DNA of 64,000 nucleotides, taken from Pleurodeles waltl (Eukaryota; Chordata; Amphibia; Caudata; Salamandridae). Positions 20,317-32,333 of the stretch are shown here, in pieces. Location: assembly GCF_031143425.1 (NCBI RefSeq), contig NC_090446.1, positions 659,081,717 to 659,145,716 on the forward strand, in the 5' to 3' direction. The position numbers and the translations under genes are program-made. Numbering within the stretch: position 1 is the first letter of the stretch; every line of letters starts with the position of its first letter. The notes under the pieces were generated by a model. The model was not told the origin of the DNA, did no database searches, and saw only the letters and a list, made by a program, of their open reading frames with translations.

Positions 20317-23300
20317 TTTCCCAGATGGTTTAAGAACGTTATTTGACATATAGGAGAAGCCTTGAGCCACAGGCCATCCCTCATTGCTACTATCTTATCA
20401 AAACTGTTGGGAAGAGTACAGTGTATTTGATAAGTTTGGTTGTATTTTCATGTAGTTATACATGAGCACTGCACTGTCTGCACTAATGATTCACATTCTC
20501 ATGCTACGTTATATGAGTTTGTGCAAATTGAAATTAATACAAACACCTTTCAACTAACGGATAAATCCAGCATCATTGTTTAATTCAAACTGTTCAATTG
20601 AATGATATATAAGAAGGTATTTAAGTGTTTACAGAGCTCTGAGACCGATACGCATTCAGCTCTGTCAGCTCTGAACAATACTGTTCAGGTATCAATTATA
20701 AGATAAGCATTAACCTTCAGTGCAGATCCACTGTCACTTTTGTGATAACTGTATTCCTTAGGGCTTTTTAGAAATTGAAATACTTATCTGGCTCATCCAT
20801 AAACAGATTCCAGGACTTTCTCATCTTACTGAGCCAAGTTAATTGCTAAGCTGGTCAGCGGGAGGATAAAGGCCGCCACACAAGATCCATTAACATTGCT
20901 TGTATGCTAATTTCAGAGTTTCTGGGAAAGTAAAGGGTTTGGAGGAAATCTGCATATGCTAATTAGCTCTTCATGTTGCACCTCACCTGTGCAAGCCCAA
21001 CAGCACAGACACAAGAGAAAAAGGCCAAACCTCTGGAGCCATTTGCAGAAGGGGTTTTGTTTTGAAGTTTTGGTGAAAAGGGATCCTGCAGCTATATCAA
21101 TTGTGGGAAGAGTTGAAGCTCCCATGGAAGGTCTTTTCATAGACCATTTGAAGTTTCCTTCTTTAAATGTCTAAGAATTCTGTGCAGGGGATTTTGACAT
21201 GGGTGGAGTGATGATGTGGCACCCTAGGACTGGCTAAGTATGATTGGCTTCCAGAACATTTAACCCAACTTAAAAACCCTTACAGAAGAGAATCTCTTGA
21301 GAAGCTACTGGGCCTGGGAGCGACAATGGTAGAAGAATGCCCAACTGGAAAGAGAAGCCACCTGACTCAAATGAGAAGATGGACAGAAGGACATTGACTC
21401 CTTCTAGCACCCAGGAGTAGGATAGGTTTCTCTGTGGCCAGTGGTGTAGGCCCCCATGTCCTCCCTGAGGAACAGTTGGGGAATGAACCTGCTTGGGGAC
21501 CATAAAAAATAATTTGGGGCTTCTGTGGACTGGCCCTTGAGTCTGCTAACACGCAGGTGCCCATCAAGTAGCAAGGAGGCTGTGGGCTCTGGGAAATGCA
21601 GAAAAAAAGGTGTTTGAATTGCAGGCTGTCGAAGGCCTGTGAAAGATTCATCCAGAGCAAAAGAGAGAATCAAGAGCAGAGGACAGGTCTACAAAAGAGC
21701 AACAAAAAACAAGTTTCCTAGAAGAATTACCATACCATTTAGAAGTCAGGAAGCCTGAAGAAAATGCTCCTGGTGGCTACAGCTCACCACCAGAAACACA
21801 ACACCACAAAAAAGAAAGAAACTGACCCTATGAGAATGTAGAAGCAGGCCTGGGACCAAGCGAGAAAAGAAGTGAGTAGTGCTCCAGTAGAAAGTCTACA
21901 ATTCCCCCTGAGGGTCAAGCCCTCGGAGATCAACTCAGCCTTCATGAACATTTTTATTTGGAGGGATTGTGCTTGGGTCTCCTTCCCTGAGCCACTTGTC
22001 ACTCTGGGGACACCACCTCCCACAGCAGGATGCAAAGAACAGCTGCCCCAGTTGACCCCATCTCGCCAGAACAGCAAGGACAATATATGATTGCTGACAC
22101 ACTTGTGGATGGTGGTGTGCCACACCACTCCACAAGCCCTTGTCTTGGGGAAGCTGGAGACAGCAAATTGTTTTCTGTGTGGTACAGCAGGAGTGCAGAG
22201 TGGATGGGAGCTGGCAAGGGCCACAGGAGCAGTGAGGCTCCACCCTGACTCACAACAAAGAAAGAGGCATGTGGGTCCCAGTTGAGATGGGCAAACCTAT
22301 AACAAAAAGAAACTCATGGCACAGGGCCACATGGATACAAATTAATAAGTTTTGCAACGGAAAGCCTCTCAGAAATTATACTAACCCAGGGCAATGGAGC
22401 GCCAGATAAGACTTACAAATTTGCATATTGTTCTTTGTGTTGCCTCAAGAGTTGGCAGCGGCACTACAATATTTAAGCTTTGCTTGGGGCTGCCAGAGAT
22501 ACAACAGCCACCCCCAGCATCTGAAACTTTAATAAAAGGCTACCTAAGTCTCACATGGGATTGAATCCCTAACCCTGGGAGAGGAACTCTATGTTGTTTT
22601 AAGCACATATGGACTCAAAGCTTTTGCTCATCAGTTCTGGAGTGCAGGGAGCCCCTATTGGGTGGCCCTTAAGTTGCAGTGGCAGCAGTGCAAAATTAGA
22701 AATAAGAGTATGAGTACATGTTATTCAACAGAGTGATTTACTTACAATGTTGGTGGTTAATAATGCAAGGTTTGACATCATAATGAATGTTGTTACTATT
22801 CCCATTGATTTCAATACCGTACATTGGAAAATTACAACATATTTTCTGCTTTTACTGATATGGTAACACACTGACAAAGTCAATGATCCTGTCCTATTAA
22901 CAATGGTACCCTCTTATCCTGTGATATTGCCCCACCTGATTGTATAGATTTGTAATTACCGTGTAGCATTTTGTAGTGTGCACATTATAAAGTACTTTTG
23001 CTTTTTATAAGAAAAATCAGTGACTGGACAATAATTTATTGGAAGTTGTTGTAGAGTACCAACGTGATGAGGCTACCAGCCTACACCACCTCCCCTGAGT
23101 CGGCCTACGACTGCCCTGCTTCTCTACCTTGAGAGAGCCAAGTGCTGTAATATGGTTCCCAATAAAGGGAAGGTTGAAGAATTATTCATTGGAAGGAATG
23201 ACAACCTTTACAACTAATGACCCATTTTCCTACAACTACCAACAATATTTGCACAAATAAAAGAAAAACAAATTATTTCTATTGTCAGTGCCAGAAACCC

Positions 23301-24300
23301 TTACAGTCAGTATAATGCTCTTTATGGTCCACCTACAGGCACCACTTATTCTAACTGCCATATCAGCTGAGAAATGTAGTGTGACTAGATGTGAGAAAGG
23401 CTTTGGGACAGGGAACTGAAGGGAGGAAGACCTATAAAGAGATTAATAGAAATTAGCCATGGTCTGTGCAATCTTTCCTAAATTTTTCCTTTGTGAAAGT
23501 TCTCTTATATGTACCTTGTGCTGGCCCTTTCAATCTTTCATGTCATCTGCTCTGTTTTTAACTAAAACCAGGGGCAACTGGTGTTCATGGGCTAAATAGG
23601 CATTACCCTGCCACCCTCAGGGGAGAGTCAAGAACAGGAAAATAAACACAGAGCAGATGAAAACAAATCACTGCTCTGAGACTGTGGGCTGAATCTCTTG
23701 GGTGAACTCTAGTGAACTTTGCAGATGTCCTATTGTGCAACTGCCAGCGGGGTGAGATTTTCTTTGTCCTGCAGGCACAAGCTACAACAGTAACATTGTT
23801 GGATAGGAAGTGCTGAATTATAAAGCAAGTGAACCGGATGCTTTTGGGATGTTTAAACAGTGGCCCTGGGGTGAGTTGCAAAACTCCGCCCACTTCAATG
23901 GCTGGGGTTGGGGCAGGCCAATGTGACAAGGAGGGAGTGGGTAGCAACAATGTTTTGGTCATCATAGAGGGGCAGGCTGTAGGAGGGCTGCAGGGAGCTG
24001 CCCTCTGGCAGTAAAACATGTGTAGTACTGCAGTTTGTTTCACTTTGAAAAAAAACATTATGGAGCTGAGCCCAACAGAGTGTTCCTTACCTCGGCCGTA
24101 GAGCCCAATAAGAGGGAAGTAACCAGCTGCAGTCAGCAACTACATTAGTGGACTAAGAAGTAAGTGTGCTGTTAAGCTTCTACCTGCATCAGGGACATTG
24201 TCAACCCTCCTCAAATACCCCTGCTTTAGCAGTTACAGTGGTGTGGGGTTCTTGATGGACTGCTTTTGTCTGCAGCTCAGCAGAAAAAGGCTCATAATTA
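20317..24300. other. Unassigned DNA, no gene seen
   Basis: No long credible frame, splice pattern, inverted ends or tandem array was recognised. The 178-codon minus-strand frame at 23603-24139 has no family resemblance and ordinary composition, so I treat it as chance. Confidence 0.55.
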
Positions 24301-24302
24301 AC

Positions 24303-24600
24303 TTGAGAGGGTGAGTGAGTGAGTGAGTGAGTGAGTGAGTGAGTGAAAGGAAGGATGGGTGGATGGATGGATGGATGGGTGAATGGATGAGTTTCATTTT
24401 GGATGGCTGAGTGAAAGGGTGGAGAGATGGATGAGCCAAAGGGAGGATGATGGATGGATGGTGTGAAAGGATGGATAGATTGAGCGAAAAGGTGGATAGA
24501 TGAGCAAAAGGATGGATGGATGACTGAATGGATGGATAAAAAGGGGGTGGATAAGTGCGAGGATGGATGATTGAGTGGATGGATTAGTTTGACGGATAGA
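24303..24600. repeat. (GTGA)n and (GGAT)n microsatellites
   Basis: A run of GTGA/GAGT units (24310-24345) passes into GGAT/GGATGGAT units with interspersed GAGTGAAAGG blocks up to about 24600. Confidence 0.93.
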
Positions 24601-24673
24601 TGTCCCTGGATCAGTGGCTTCTATCTTTTATGGGCTCCAAAGCTACACTACACACTCCTTGTTTTGTGGTCCA

Positions 24674-24723
24674 TTTTTATGGTATCAAGAGTGAATAACT
24701 ATTCACTCTTGATACCATAAAAA
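24674..24723. repeat. 50 bp perfect palindrome (24 bp arms, 2 bp spacer)
   Basis: The left arm 24674-24697 is exactly complementary to 24700-24723, with AC between them. The arm core is GGTATCAAGAGTGAATA. It could form a long hairpin or cruciform. No terminator role is implied in this genome. Confidence 0.95.
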
Positions 24724-24889
24724 TATAATGCAGGCCCACTTCAGGTTCGGCAACAAACTGAGGCAGCGGGTGACATAATTTGATTGCTGACATAGGTGCA
24801 TAAAGGTGTCTGCGGCAGCCATCAGACATACTGTTCAGAGCAGGTGGAATCCCAGCACTGTGAGCATGTCTGTGTGACTATGTGTGTGA

Positions 24890-25139
24890 GTTAAAGTCCA
24901 AAAGAGTTATTAAGTAATGAGTGAGTGAGTGAGAATTAGTGAGACTAATAACTAGTATGTGTGACAATGAATGTGTAACTGAGTGTTACTGTGTGTGAGA
25001 CTGAGTCACAATAAGATTTTCAGAATGAGTGAGAATAAGTGGTACCGAGTGAGACGGAGTGGGCCAGAGTCGAGTCGAATGAATGAGACTACATGAATTA
25101 ATGAGACAAAGTGAGATTGAGTGAGTCAGAGTGAGACAC
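24890..25139. repeat. Degenerate GAGT/AGTGAGA repeat
   Basis: Many GTGAG/AGTGAGA strings occur with irregular spacing, probably an ageing continuation of the microsatellite at 24303. Confidence 0.7.
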
Positions 25140-25142
25140 TAA

Positions 25143-25298
25143 GGCCCGTATTTATACTTTTTTAGCGCCGCATTTGTGTCGTTTTTTGACACAAAAACGG
25201 CGCAAACTTGCAAAATACCATTGTATTTTGTAGGTTTGCGCCGTTTTGCGCCAAAAAGCGGCGCAAATGCAGCGCAAAAAAAAGTATAAATACGGGCC
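25143..25298. mobile_element. MITE family 1, copy a (156 bp, TSD TAA)
   Basis: The ends are GGCCCGTATTTATAC and its exact complement, flanked by TAA on both sides (25140-25142, 25299-25301). The whole element is one long imperfect inverted repeat: GCGCCGCATTTG and TTTGCGCCG in the left arm mirror the right arm around a GTATTTTG centre. Confidence 0.92.
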
Positions 25299-25301
25299 TA
25301 A

Positions 25302-26527
25302 ATTTAGTGCAAGAAAGTGTGAGAGAACCCTTCAAAAAAAGCTCTTTGGAATTGGAGCTAAGGATTATTCCCCACAACATTTAAAGGTCAGCAGCCGCCA
25401 CTGCCTCAAACAATCAGCAGATAACTTTGCATGTAAGTCATTGGTTAAGGTCTCATCAAACCAATTTCAGACTGTTTTGTAAATCATGTTAGAACTCTAG
25501 ACGTAGTAAATGACTGAGGTCACAGCACTGAGGGCTTGCAAGGAAGTTCTCAAGCTACAGAGGCTTCAGCATTCAATAACATTAACAAGATAATAACGTT
25601 TCTCTATTTTAGCAATAAAGTCACAGCAACTCGTGTTCTTTTGTTCTTCATAATTGTTCTTTTTCTTGTGTTTTCTGTAAACAAGAAATTGTTATGTCTT
25701 CTAACATATTGTTTCCACTTCTTTCAGTAAAAAATAAAGCCTTTCCAAATTAGACAGTCTTTTGTGCTCGAGACGTCAACACTCCCAAGTATATGAGCAT
25801 GCTTTATTAGAAAATCATTCAATGTCTTTACAGTTTTTCATGGTATTCCAAATCAAAACATCATCCATGAGTGACCAAAATAGAGACTATCAAATAGCCA
25901 ACAAGACTCTATAAAATAAAGAGTGAGGCCCATCAGCACCCTTAACCAGAGATCCAAACAGTCTTACTTTATGTTTCCTTTGGACTCTGGAAACCCTACC
26001 TCTCTCCCCACTCTCGCTGGATTCTCCTGAATAGTGAGCACCATGACTTTTGTGGGGCTGCTTTTACAGTGGAAACCTGCCCAAGTCGTCCATGGTATAT
26101 GGTTTTCAGGGACATGTAGATACTACACCTGCTTTGGACTACAATGTTCCTGTGCAGCTATGCCCAACAATATTTTTTATCGTAAGCTATGTTATACTGC
26201 GTATGCCAAACCATATGCAGCATTAGAATATCTTTTGATCTATCCTACCATGATAGTGTCTTCAAGGAACAAGTTGGCAATATAACCACCAGTGACCCCA
26301 AGCTTATCATAAATGCTCTAACCCATAGGGTCTATTCTTTCCATTTGGGCCTGACAGCCTCTTGCTTTGGAACTACAGAAATGACCCTAGGTACATGACT
26401 CCTTGGCATTATGACAGTACTCTTTCCTCGAGGATTTTGAGAATGGAATAAAATACTCAGTGTGGAGCATAGATAATGGATGTGGTTTCTAAGATTATTC
26501 CTTGGGACTATTTCCTTCCCAAGATAC
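25302..26527. other. Unassigned DNA, no gene seen
   Basis: AT-rich sequence without a recognisable family or credible coding region. Confidence 0.5.
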
Positions 26528-26530
26528 TAA

Positions 26531-27079
26531 GGGCCTCATTTACCAGAATCTGACGCATCGTCATCGATGCATTAGGTTTCTTGCTTCTGTCGCACAACGC
26601 CTAACAATGCCATGGATGTGCTATATTTACAATAAAGAGCTCCATGGCGCATGTTTTCACAGACATGTCCGAAATTATGATGCATCTGTTGGCGCTAAAC
26701 TGATTGCTGGAGTTGCATCATCTAACTAATGCAACTCCAGCAATGCGAGGAGATTCCCATAAGAAAAAGCCCTGCCTCAATTTTACGGCTGCTGTGAGCA
26801 GGCTGGAAAATTTTGATGTACTGAAGTCGTAGAATGATGCAGTGAAAGGTTGTGCATTTCATAGCGTCAGTTCTAATTGGCTTTTTCTGAGGTAACACCT
26901 ACCCTGCATACATTATACCTGGCGCAGGTAAAATGTGATGCAGGGATTTACAAACTGACGCATTGGGCCCAATGCATCAGTTTGTAAATACAGAGCAGTG
27001 TAGTGCACTGCCAGCGTCACTGCTGCGTCAAAAAAAATAATGATGCAGCGGTGGTGCAAAGGGCTTGTAAATGAGGCCC
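26531..27079. mobile_element. MITE family 2 (549 bp, TSD TAA)
   Basis: The left end GGGCCTCATTTAC and right end GTAAATGAGGCCC are exact complements, with TAA at 26528-26530 and 27080-27082. The interior has TGACGCA/TGCGTCA-type strings and inverted blocks such as GATGCAACTCCAGCAAT. It is non-coding. Confidence 0.92.
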
Positions 27080-27082
27080 TAA

Positions 27083-27735
27083 ATACTACAGATAGGAAGC
27101 ACACCTTTTAGAATCTAGCAGTTTACAGGCCTTAAATTCCAATTCTCCATTGGCCAAAAGGATAGTGGAGGATTATACCAAGTAACGAATACTCGCTTCA
27201 ACAGTGAAGTTTAAAAAGCAGGATGGATTTTCAAAGCCTTTCGTAAATCTGAGCTGTACACTACAGGATAGTCTTTCTGCAAAGCGCCATAACAGCTAAT
27301 GAACCACTGAAGAAAAAAACTTTATTTATCCTTGAATTTTGGTGGATAACCACACCGTTTCAGTGGTTTGTATAGAGGACTGTCCTTTCTATGCTTATCG
27401 ACTGCCTTTCTGTAAGATTATTTTGACTTGTTCAAATGTCAACCAACTCGTGTAATTACATCATAAATATGTTCCACTTGGGAGAAAGCATAGAAGAAAA
27501 CTCATGCCTACTATGGAAAAAACTCATAGGTGCTATGAAATGGTGCTACTTAGTAGATTAGTAACATGCATTGTTAAATATTTGCTAACCAGAACAGATC
27601 AACCCATGACTCAGAGGCTTCAGTGATATAATACTGAAGGTACAGCTTCATCTTTCTGACAGATTGTGGATGATAGCTACTAGGTAGGGCAGATTAATTT
27701 TAAAAGCAATAAACCACATTTGCCAAAATCATGAT
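27083..27735. other. Unassigned DNA, no gene seen
   Basis: No family recognised. It may be the 3' part of the gypsy relic that follows on the minus strand. Confidence 0.4.
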
Positions 27736-27739
27736 GTGA

Positions 27740-30110
27740 ACTGGACCCCTCTAACAACTTTAGTAGTAAATGAGCCAACTGCCTCGATGGGCCGGGTTTC
27801 TAAGACTATTGAGGGCTACCGGAACCCTTGATTTGTCTTGTGCACAGACTTCACATTTATGGACCGTTTTCTTAATGTTCTGCCATACAGTAAGCCGCAA
27901 GAACTTTTTTTTAAAATCATTTCCACATACTTTTCCACTCCAGGATGGCCAGCACTTTTATATCGCCTCTGAAAAATTGTCATTTGCAGTTCTTATTTGA
28001 AACATATAAAGCTGTATCTTGTAATGCTAGTTTGTGTAAAGTTTTCGGATTCGGGTCTTAAGAGATGCAAGTCTTCCATCTATATTACTTAAAACCTTGT
28101 TTGATGGCAAAAAGTCACCTGCTTTGCTTATAGAAATCACTTTCTTTGGATCCTCGATGGTTTTTTGGTTAGCAGCTAATGTAGCTGCAGATAAATCCTG
28201 TTTCGCAATTTCTGTACTTGGTCAAAAAGTAACTACAAAGTCAAATTCAACTAAAACATCACCAACATAACGGACGTGAAGAAAGTATACGAGCAGAACT
28301 CATAAACTGTAGGTGGTATTCACAGCAACAACATCTAACAGAGTAACTGTGTATTTCTCCTCAAAGTAGATAATGCCTCATCAAATGTATCCCAAATTGG
28401 CAGGAGCTCTTTTTCTGCAATAATATAATTTTGCTCTGCCTCATACAACCTCAGCCTCACAAAAAAAATTGGGTGCAATTTCACGTCTTTCACGTTTTTT
28501 GGCAAGATTGTCCAAATTGCCTCTTCTGAAGCATCTGCTTCCACATAAATGTTTCTCTAGTTTTGGGTGAGCTAACATTGGAGCTGAAGTGAAAGCCATT
28601 TTAGATGTTTAAACGCTGATTAGCTTTGTATAGGGCCACTGTAATTATGCAATTGTGCAGCTGTGGCATTTTTTTCATAATTATAGATTTGCCACATTGG
28701 CCACATAATTCATCACCTGCCACATATTCTGCTGAGTGTAAGAATAAAAATGTTGTTTTTAGCTCAAACGCTTCAAAAGTTACTAAAAACTCAGAGACAC
28801 GTGTTGCTGCGCAGTGAAAGGCCCATGACAAAGGTTTACTGGTAACATTTTTGTTGCTTATTTCTATATTGGGTATTAAACTAGTACTAATAAGGTACTA
28901 TCGATGGCAAACAAGGTTAGCAAGTGTAAAACTGATAAAATAATGAAGTAATACTATCATATAGTGTGGCACATTATGGCACATACTTTACCGCATATTT
29001 TTTTCCAACTCTGCTGCATAATTTGACTCTCTCCTACCACATCATTTCAGTGGCCTTGGCTTTTGAAGACCATCTACAAGGAACATTTTTCCATAAAAGT
29101 CGAGCAATTTCAGGGGTCACCAAATGAGCAAACTGATGTATGAGTCTGTGGTAGAAGTTTGCAAAGCCCAATCCTGAACATTCATGTTTTTTTCTATTTT
29201 TCTACTGCTTGAACCTTTCTGTCACCCATTCAACACTCCATAGGGGATGAAATGGTACATTAGCTCGATTAGAAAAATAAGCGATTCTCATGTAGTACCA
29301 TTAAAATGGTGTGACCATGTTTGTTGTGGCTGGCTTCATTATTTGGTTATTATAGTATAACATCAATATATACAATCACAAAACGATATAAGTATTCACG
29401 TAATACATTATTGAGAAAAATATTGAAATGCTGTAGAAGCTTTGCACAGGCCAAGTGGCATCTCTGCATATTCATTTTAAAAATATCACGTCTTCATTGC
29501 CGTTTTCACTCATCTCCCCTTCTCATTCTTCCAATCAGATGGTACTTTCCTCTCGGATCTAGTTTCATCCAGATAGTAACATCCTTTACCTGATCGAACA
29601 AGACAGGGATGTGTGCCAATTCATAATGTTATTTTAAGTTCTTTTATTGAAGGCTATCTGATCAATACAAGCACACAATTTACCAATCGCATTCGCACAA
29701 AAGACACCGAAGAACCAGCAGGAGAGTGAGATGTTCTAATAAACCCATTTGCCAAGTATTTTTCTGAATTCTGTCTGTTATTTGTTCTCAGATTCAGATA
29801 CAGCCTACATCTTGTGACTGGGCACTACTTCTGCTGGAATAAGATCAGTTGGAAAGTCATGACCTATGGGGAGGTAAAACCTCAATTTGCTCTTCACTGA
29901 ATAAACTAGAGATTGTCATATTACCGAGGTGCACAATGTTTTTTTGTTTTTAACTACAGGTGCTACCGAATAAATAAGAGCTCAATATTGATGCTTTCAT
30001 TTGCAGAGTTGTAAGGAAACAATGTAATATCAATAATGTGCTTCTACCGCTCCAGTCAGTAGTCAGGTTATATCTGTCTAACCACAGCGTATCTACAATA
30101 AAACTAAACT
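27740..30110 (-). mobile_element. Decayed Ty3/gypsy retrotransposon, pol remnant
   Basis: Reading the minus strand from 30110 downward gives, in order: the end of the protease (WLDRYNLTTDWSGR, about 30080), the start of reverse transcriptase (FPTDLIPAEVVPSHKM, about 29850), RT core (MPLGLCKASTAFQYF and VIVYIDVILI, about 29320-29470; the second catalytic Asp of the usual YxDD is Val), RT thumb (GLGFANFYHRLIHQFAHLV, about 29100-29180), RNase H (EADASEEAIW, NYIIAEKELLPIW, 28400-28540) and the integrase zinc-finger end (HKCEVCAQDKSR, about 27850). Stops and frameshifts are frequent. No LTRs were identified. Domain order and motifs give the Ty3/gypsy class; the clade is not resolved. Confidence 0.8.
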
Positions 30111-30154
30111 GTGTTGCATCTATGCTGTTGAACTGAACTGATGAGTGCCTCATT

Positions 30155-30920
30155 TCTAGTTTAACTGTAACCTCAAACTAGCAGTATGAAACAAACCGGA
30201 TCGGCAGGAAGGAAAACGTCCATCTAACACATGCATGGCTTCTGGGTGATCCCTCTTTTCAAAAGGGGTTTTCAGTCTTTGGCCATAATGGTGAATACAA
30301 AATTGATTGCTAGTGGCAGCAGAGTCTATCATGACGGATATGGATTCTCTTGGCCCAAAACAATCAGACCCATATTAAGGTCAGATGGGAGGAGCTTACT
30401 TCAAATCCATATTACATTCCCAATTGTTCAAGATATTCCCCTCTTCTGAACGTGAACGACTCAGTTTTCTACGAGATTCGTTAGGGTGGCAGCTGATTTT
30501 CCAGAATGAAATGCAGCAGCCTTTTGATTTAGGCTTGGACGGGTATTTGATCATAGACTATCCCAACAGACATAGTACATTTTTCCTTCTTTGATTCTTC
30601 TCTTCCTTTGATGAGGAAAACCTTTGTGAACCCTTCTCTACAGATTCGGAGACAGATTCTCAGTTACCAGTTGCATGTTTGTTTCTATCAAAACGTGGAC
30701 CTCAGAGTTCTCCTACCTCCTCATCTCCTTTTTTCATTCACTCTGTGTTCTAGAAGCAGAGTACGATGTATTAAGACAGTTCAAATGATACAAATTCTTT
30801 ATTGCCAATGAGAAGTACCTATTATATTTAAGATAACCTGCTGATGACCACGAGACTGAACATCACATCACAAGCACCCTTTCCTTAGCCACCTTATAGT
30901 ACATCATGACCACTAGACAT
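30155..30920. other. Unassigned DNA, no gene seen
   Basis: No family recognised. It is bounded on the right by the TTA target duplication of Harbinger copy 2 (30921-30923). Confidence 0.5.
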
Positions 30921-31817
30921 TTAGGGGGTCATTACAACCCTGGCGGACGGTGTTAAAGGTGCGGTAATACCGCAAACAGGCCGGCGGACAAAAAAAGGGA
31001 ATTATGACCGTGGCGGAAACCGCCAACAAAGACAGCCACTTCAACACTCCGCCCGCCACGGCGGTACAGACAAGCAGCGCGGCGGTCACTGCCAACAGAC
31101 AGGCGGAAGACAATGTACCGCCCACAGTATCACAACCCGCCAATCCGCCACCTTTTCCGGGGCAGATTCACCATGGATAAAAACACGGCGGAAACAGCTT
31201 TTGCAATGGGAAAACGCTCACCTTAAAACATCCCACGAGGAGGGAGGACACCATGGAGCCGGAATTACAAATCCTACCTGCCCTTGTCTTCCTACTCACC
31301 TACGAACACCAGGGCCGGCGGGGGCGAAGACAATGGTGAGTACTGCACCTACGACATAGGGGAGGGGGGAGGCAAAAGTCAGGGGGACACACACGCAACA
31401 CCCCCACCCCCACCCCCACCCTCGCACATTACAACACACACACCAATGCATTTCCAAACATCACTGTAACAACCTACAACCCCCCCGGAAGAATGCAAAG
31501 ACAAAACGAAATCAGTTCAAACATTGTAATATATCAAAATACATGTTTCAAATAATACAGATATATATAAACTCATTCAAAAGTATATACATTACGAGAA
31601 GTAGTGCAGATATGCACATCTCAATGTCTGTGCACCACTGGGCCAAAAATGCATGGGCGAGGCCCACACAAGATACCTGTCCACAAACGGAGAGAACACT
31701 GCCGGGGCATCAGAGACAAATACAACAGGCACCTCAGGGGGAAGGGTAGGGGAGGCACCTCAGCCGGATTACAGCACCATGCCAGATCCACGACGGGGCT
31801 CCATGCCCATTGACATA

Positions 31818-31993
31818 TCCTGGGGAGTGCAAAGCCACAGTCTCTCAAGTCTCTACAGTGGGTGGGTTGCCCACTGTACCATCCTGGGGAGTGCAAAGCC
31901 ACAGTCTCTCAAGTCTCTACAGTGGGTGGGTTGCCCACTGTTACATCCTGGGGAGTGCAAAGCCACAGTCTCTCAAGTCTCTACAGTGGGTGC
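31818..31993. repeat. Array A in copy 2: 64 bp unit, about 3 copies
   Basis: Units start at 31818, 31882 and 31946 with the same 64 bp period as in copy 1. The last unit runs directly into array B at the shared GTGGGTGCTTTGCC junction. Confidence 0.92.
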
Positions 31994-32300
31994 TTTGCCA
32001 TAGCGGTCTCTGACCTGTTCAGCGGTGCTTGCCCTGTTCAGCGGTGCTCTGCCCTGTTCAGCGGTGCTTGCCCTGTTCAGCGGTGCTTTGCCATGGCGGT
32101 CTCTGGGCTGTTCAGCAGTGCTTGCCCTGTTCAGCAGTGCTTTGCCATGGTGGTCTCTGACCTGTTCAGCGGTGCTTTGCCATGGCGGTCTCTGACCTGT
32201 TCAGCGGTGCTTGCCCTGTTCAGCGGTGCTTTGCCATGGCAGTCTCTGACCTGTTCAGCGGTGCTTGCCCTGTTCAGCGGGTCTTTGCATGGCGGTCTCT
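31994..32300. repeat. Array B in copy 2: TTCAGCGGTGCTT minisatellite
   Basis: The same TGTTCAGCGGTGCTT core as in copy 1. Units alternate between short forms (about 18 bp, ending GCCC) and long forms carrying GCCATGGCGGTCTCTGACC. The higher-order arrangement differs from copy 1, so the arrays evolved independently after the copies separated. Confidence 0.88.
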
Positions 32301-32333
32301 GACCTGTGCATTGGTGTGTGGCAAGATGGTCCC

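Noticed and set aside
23603..24139. 178-codon minus-strand frame as a host gene
   Set aside because: No domain, no splice context and mixed composition; a frame of this length is expected by chance in 64 kb.
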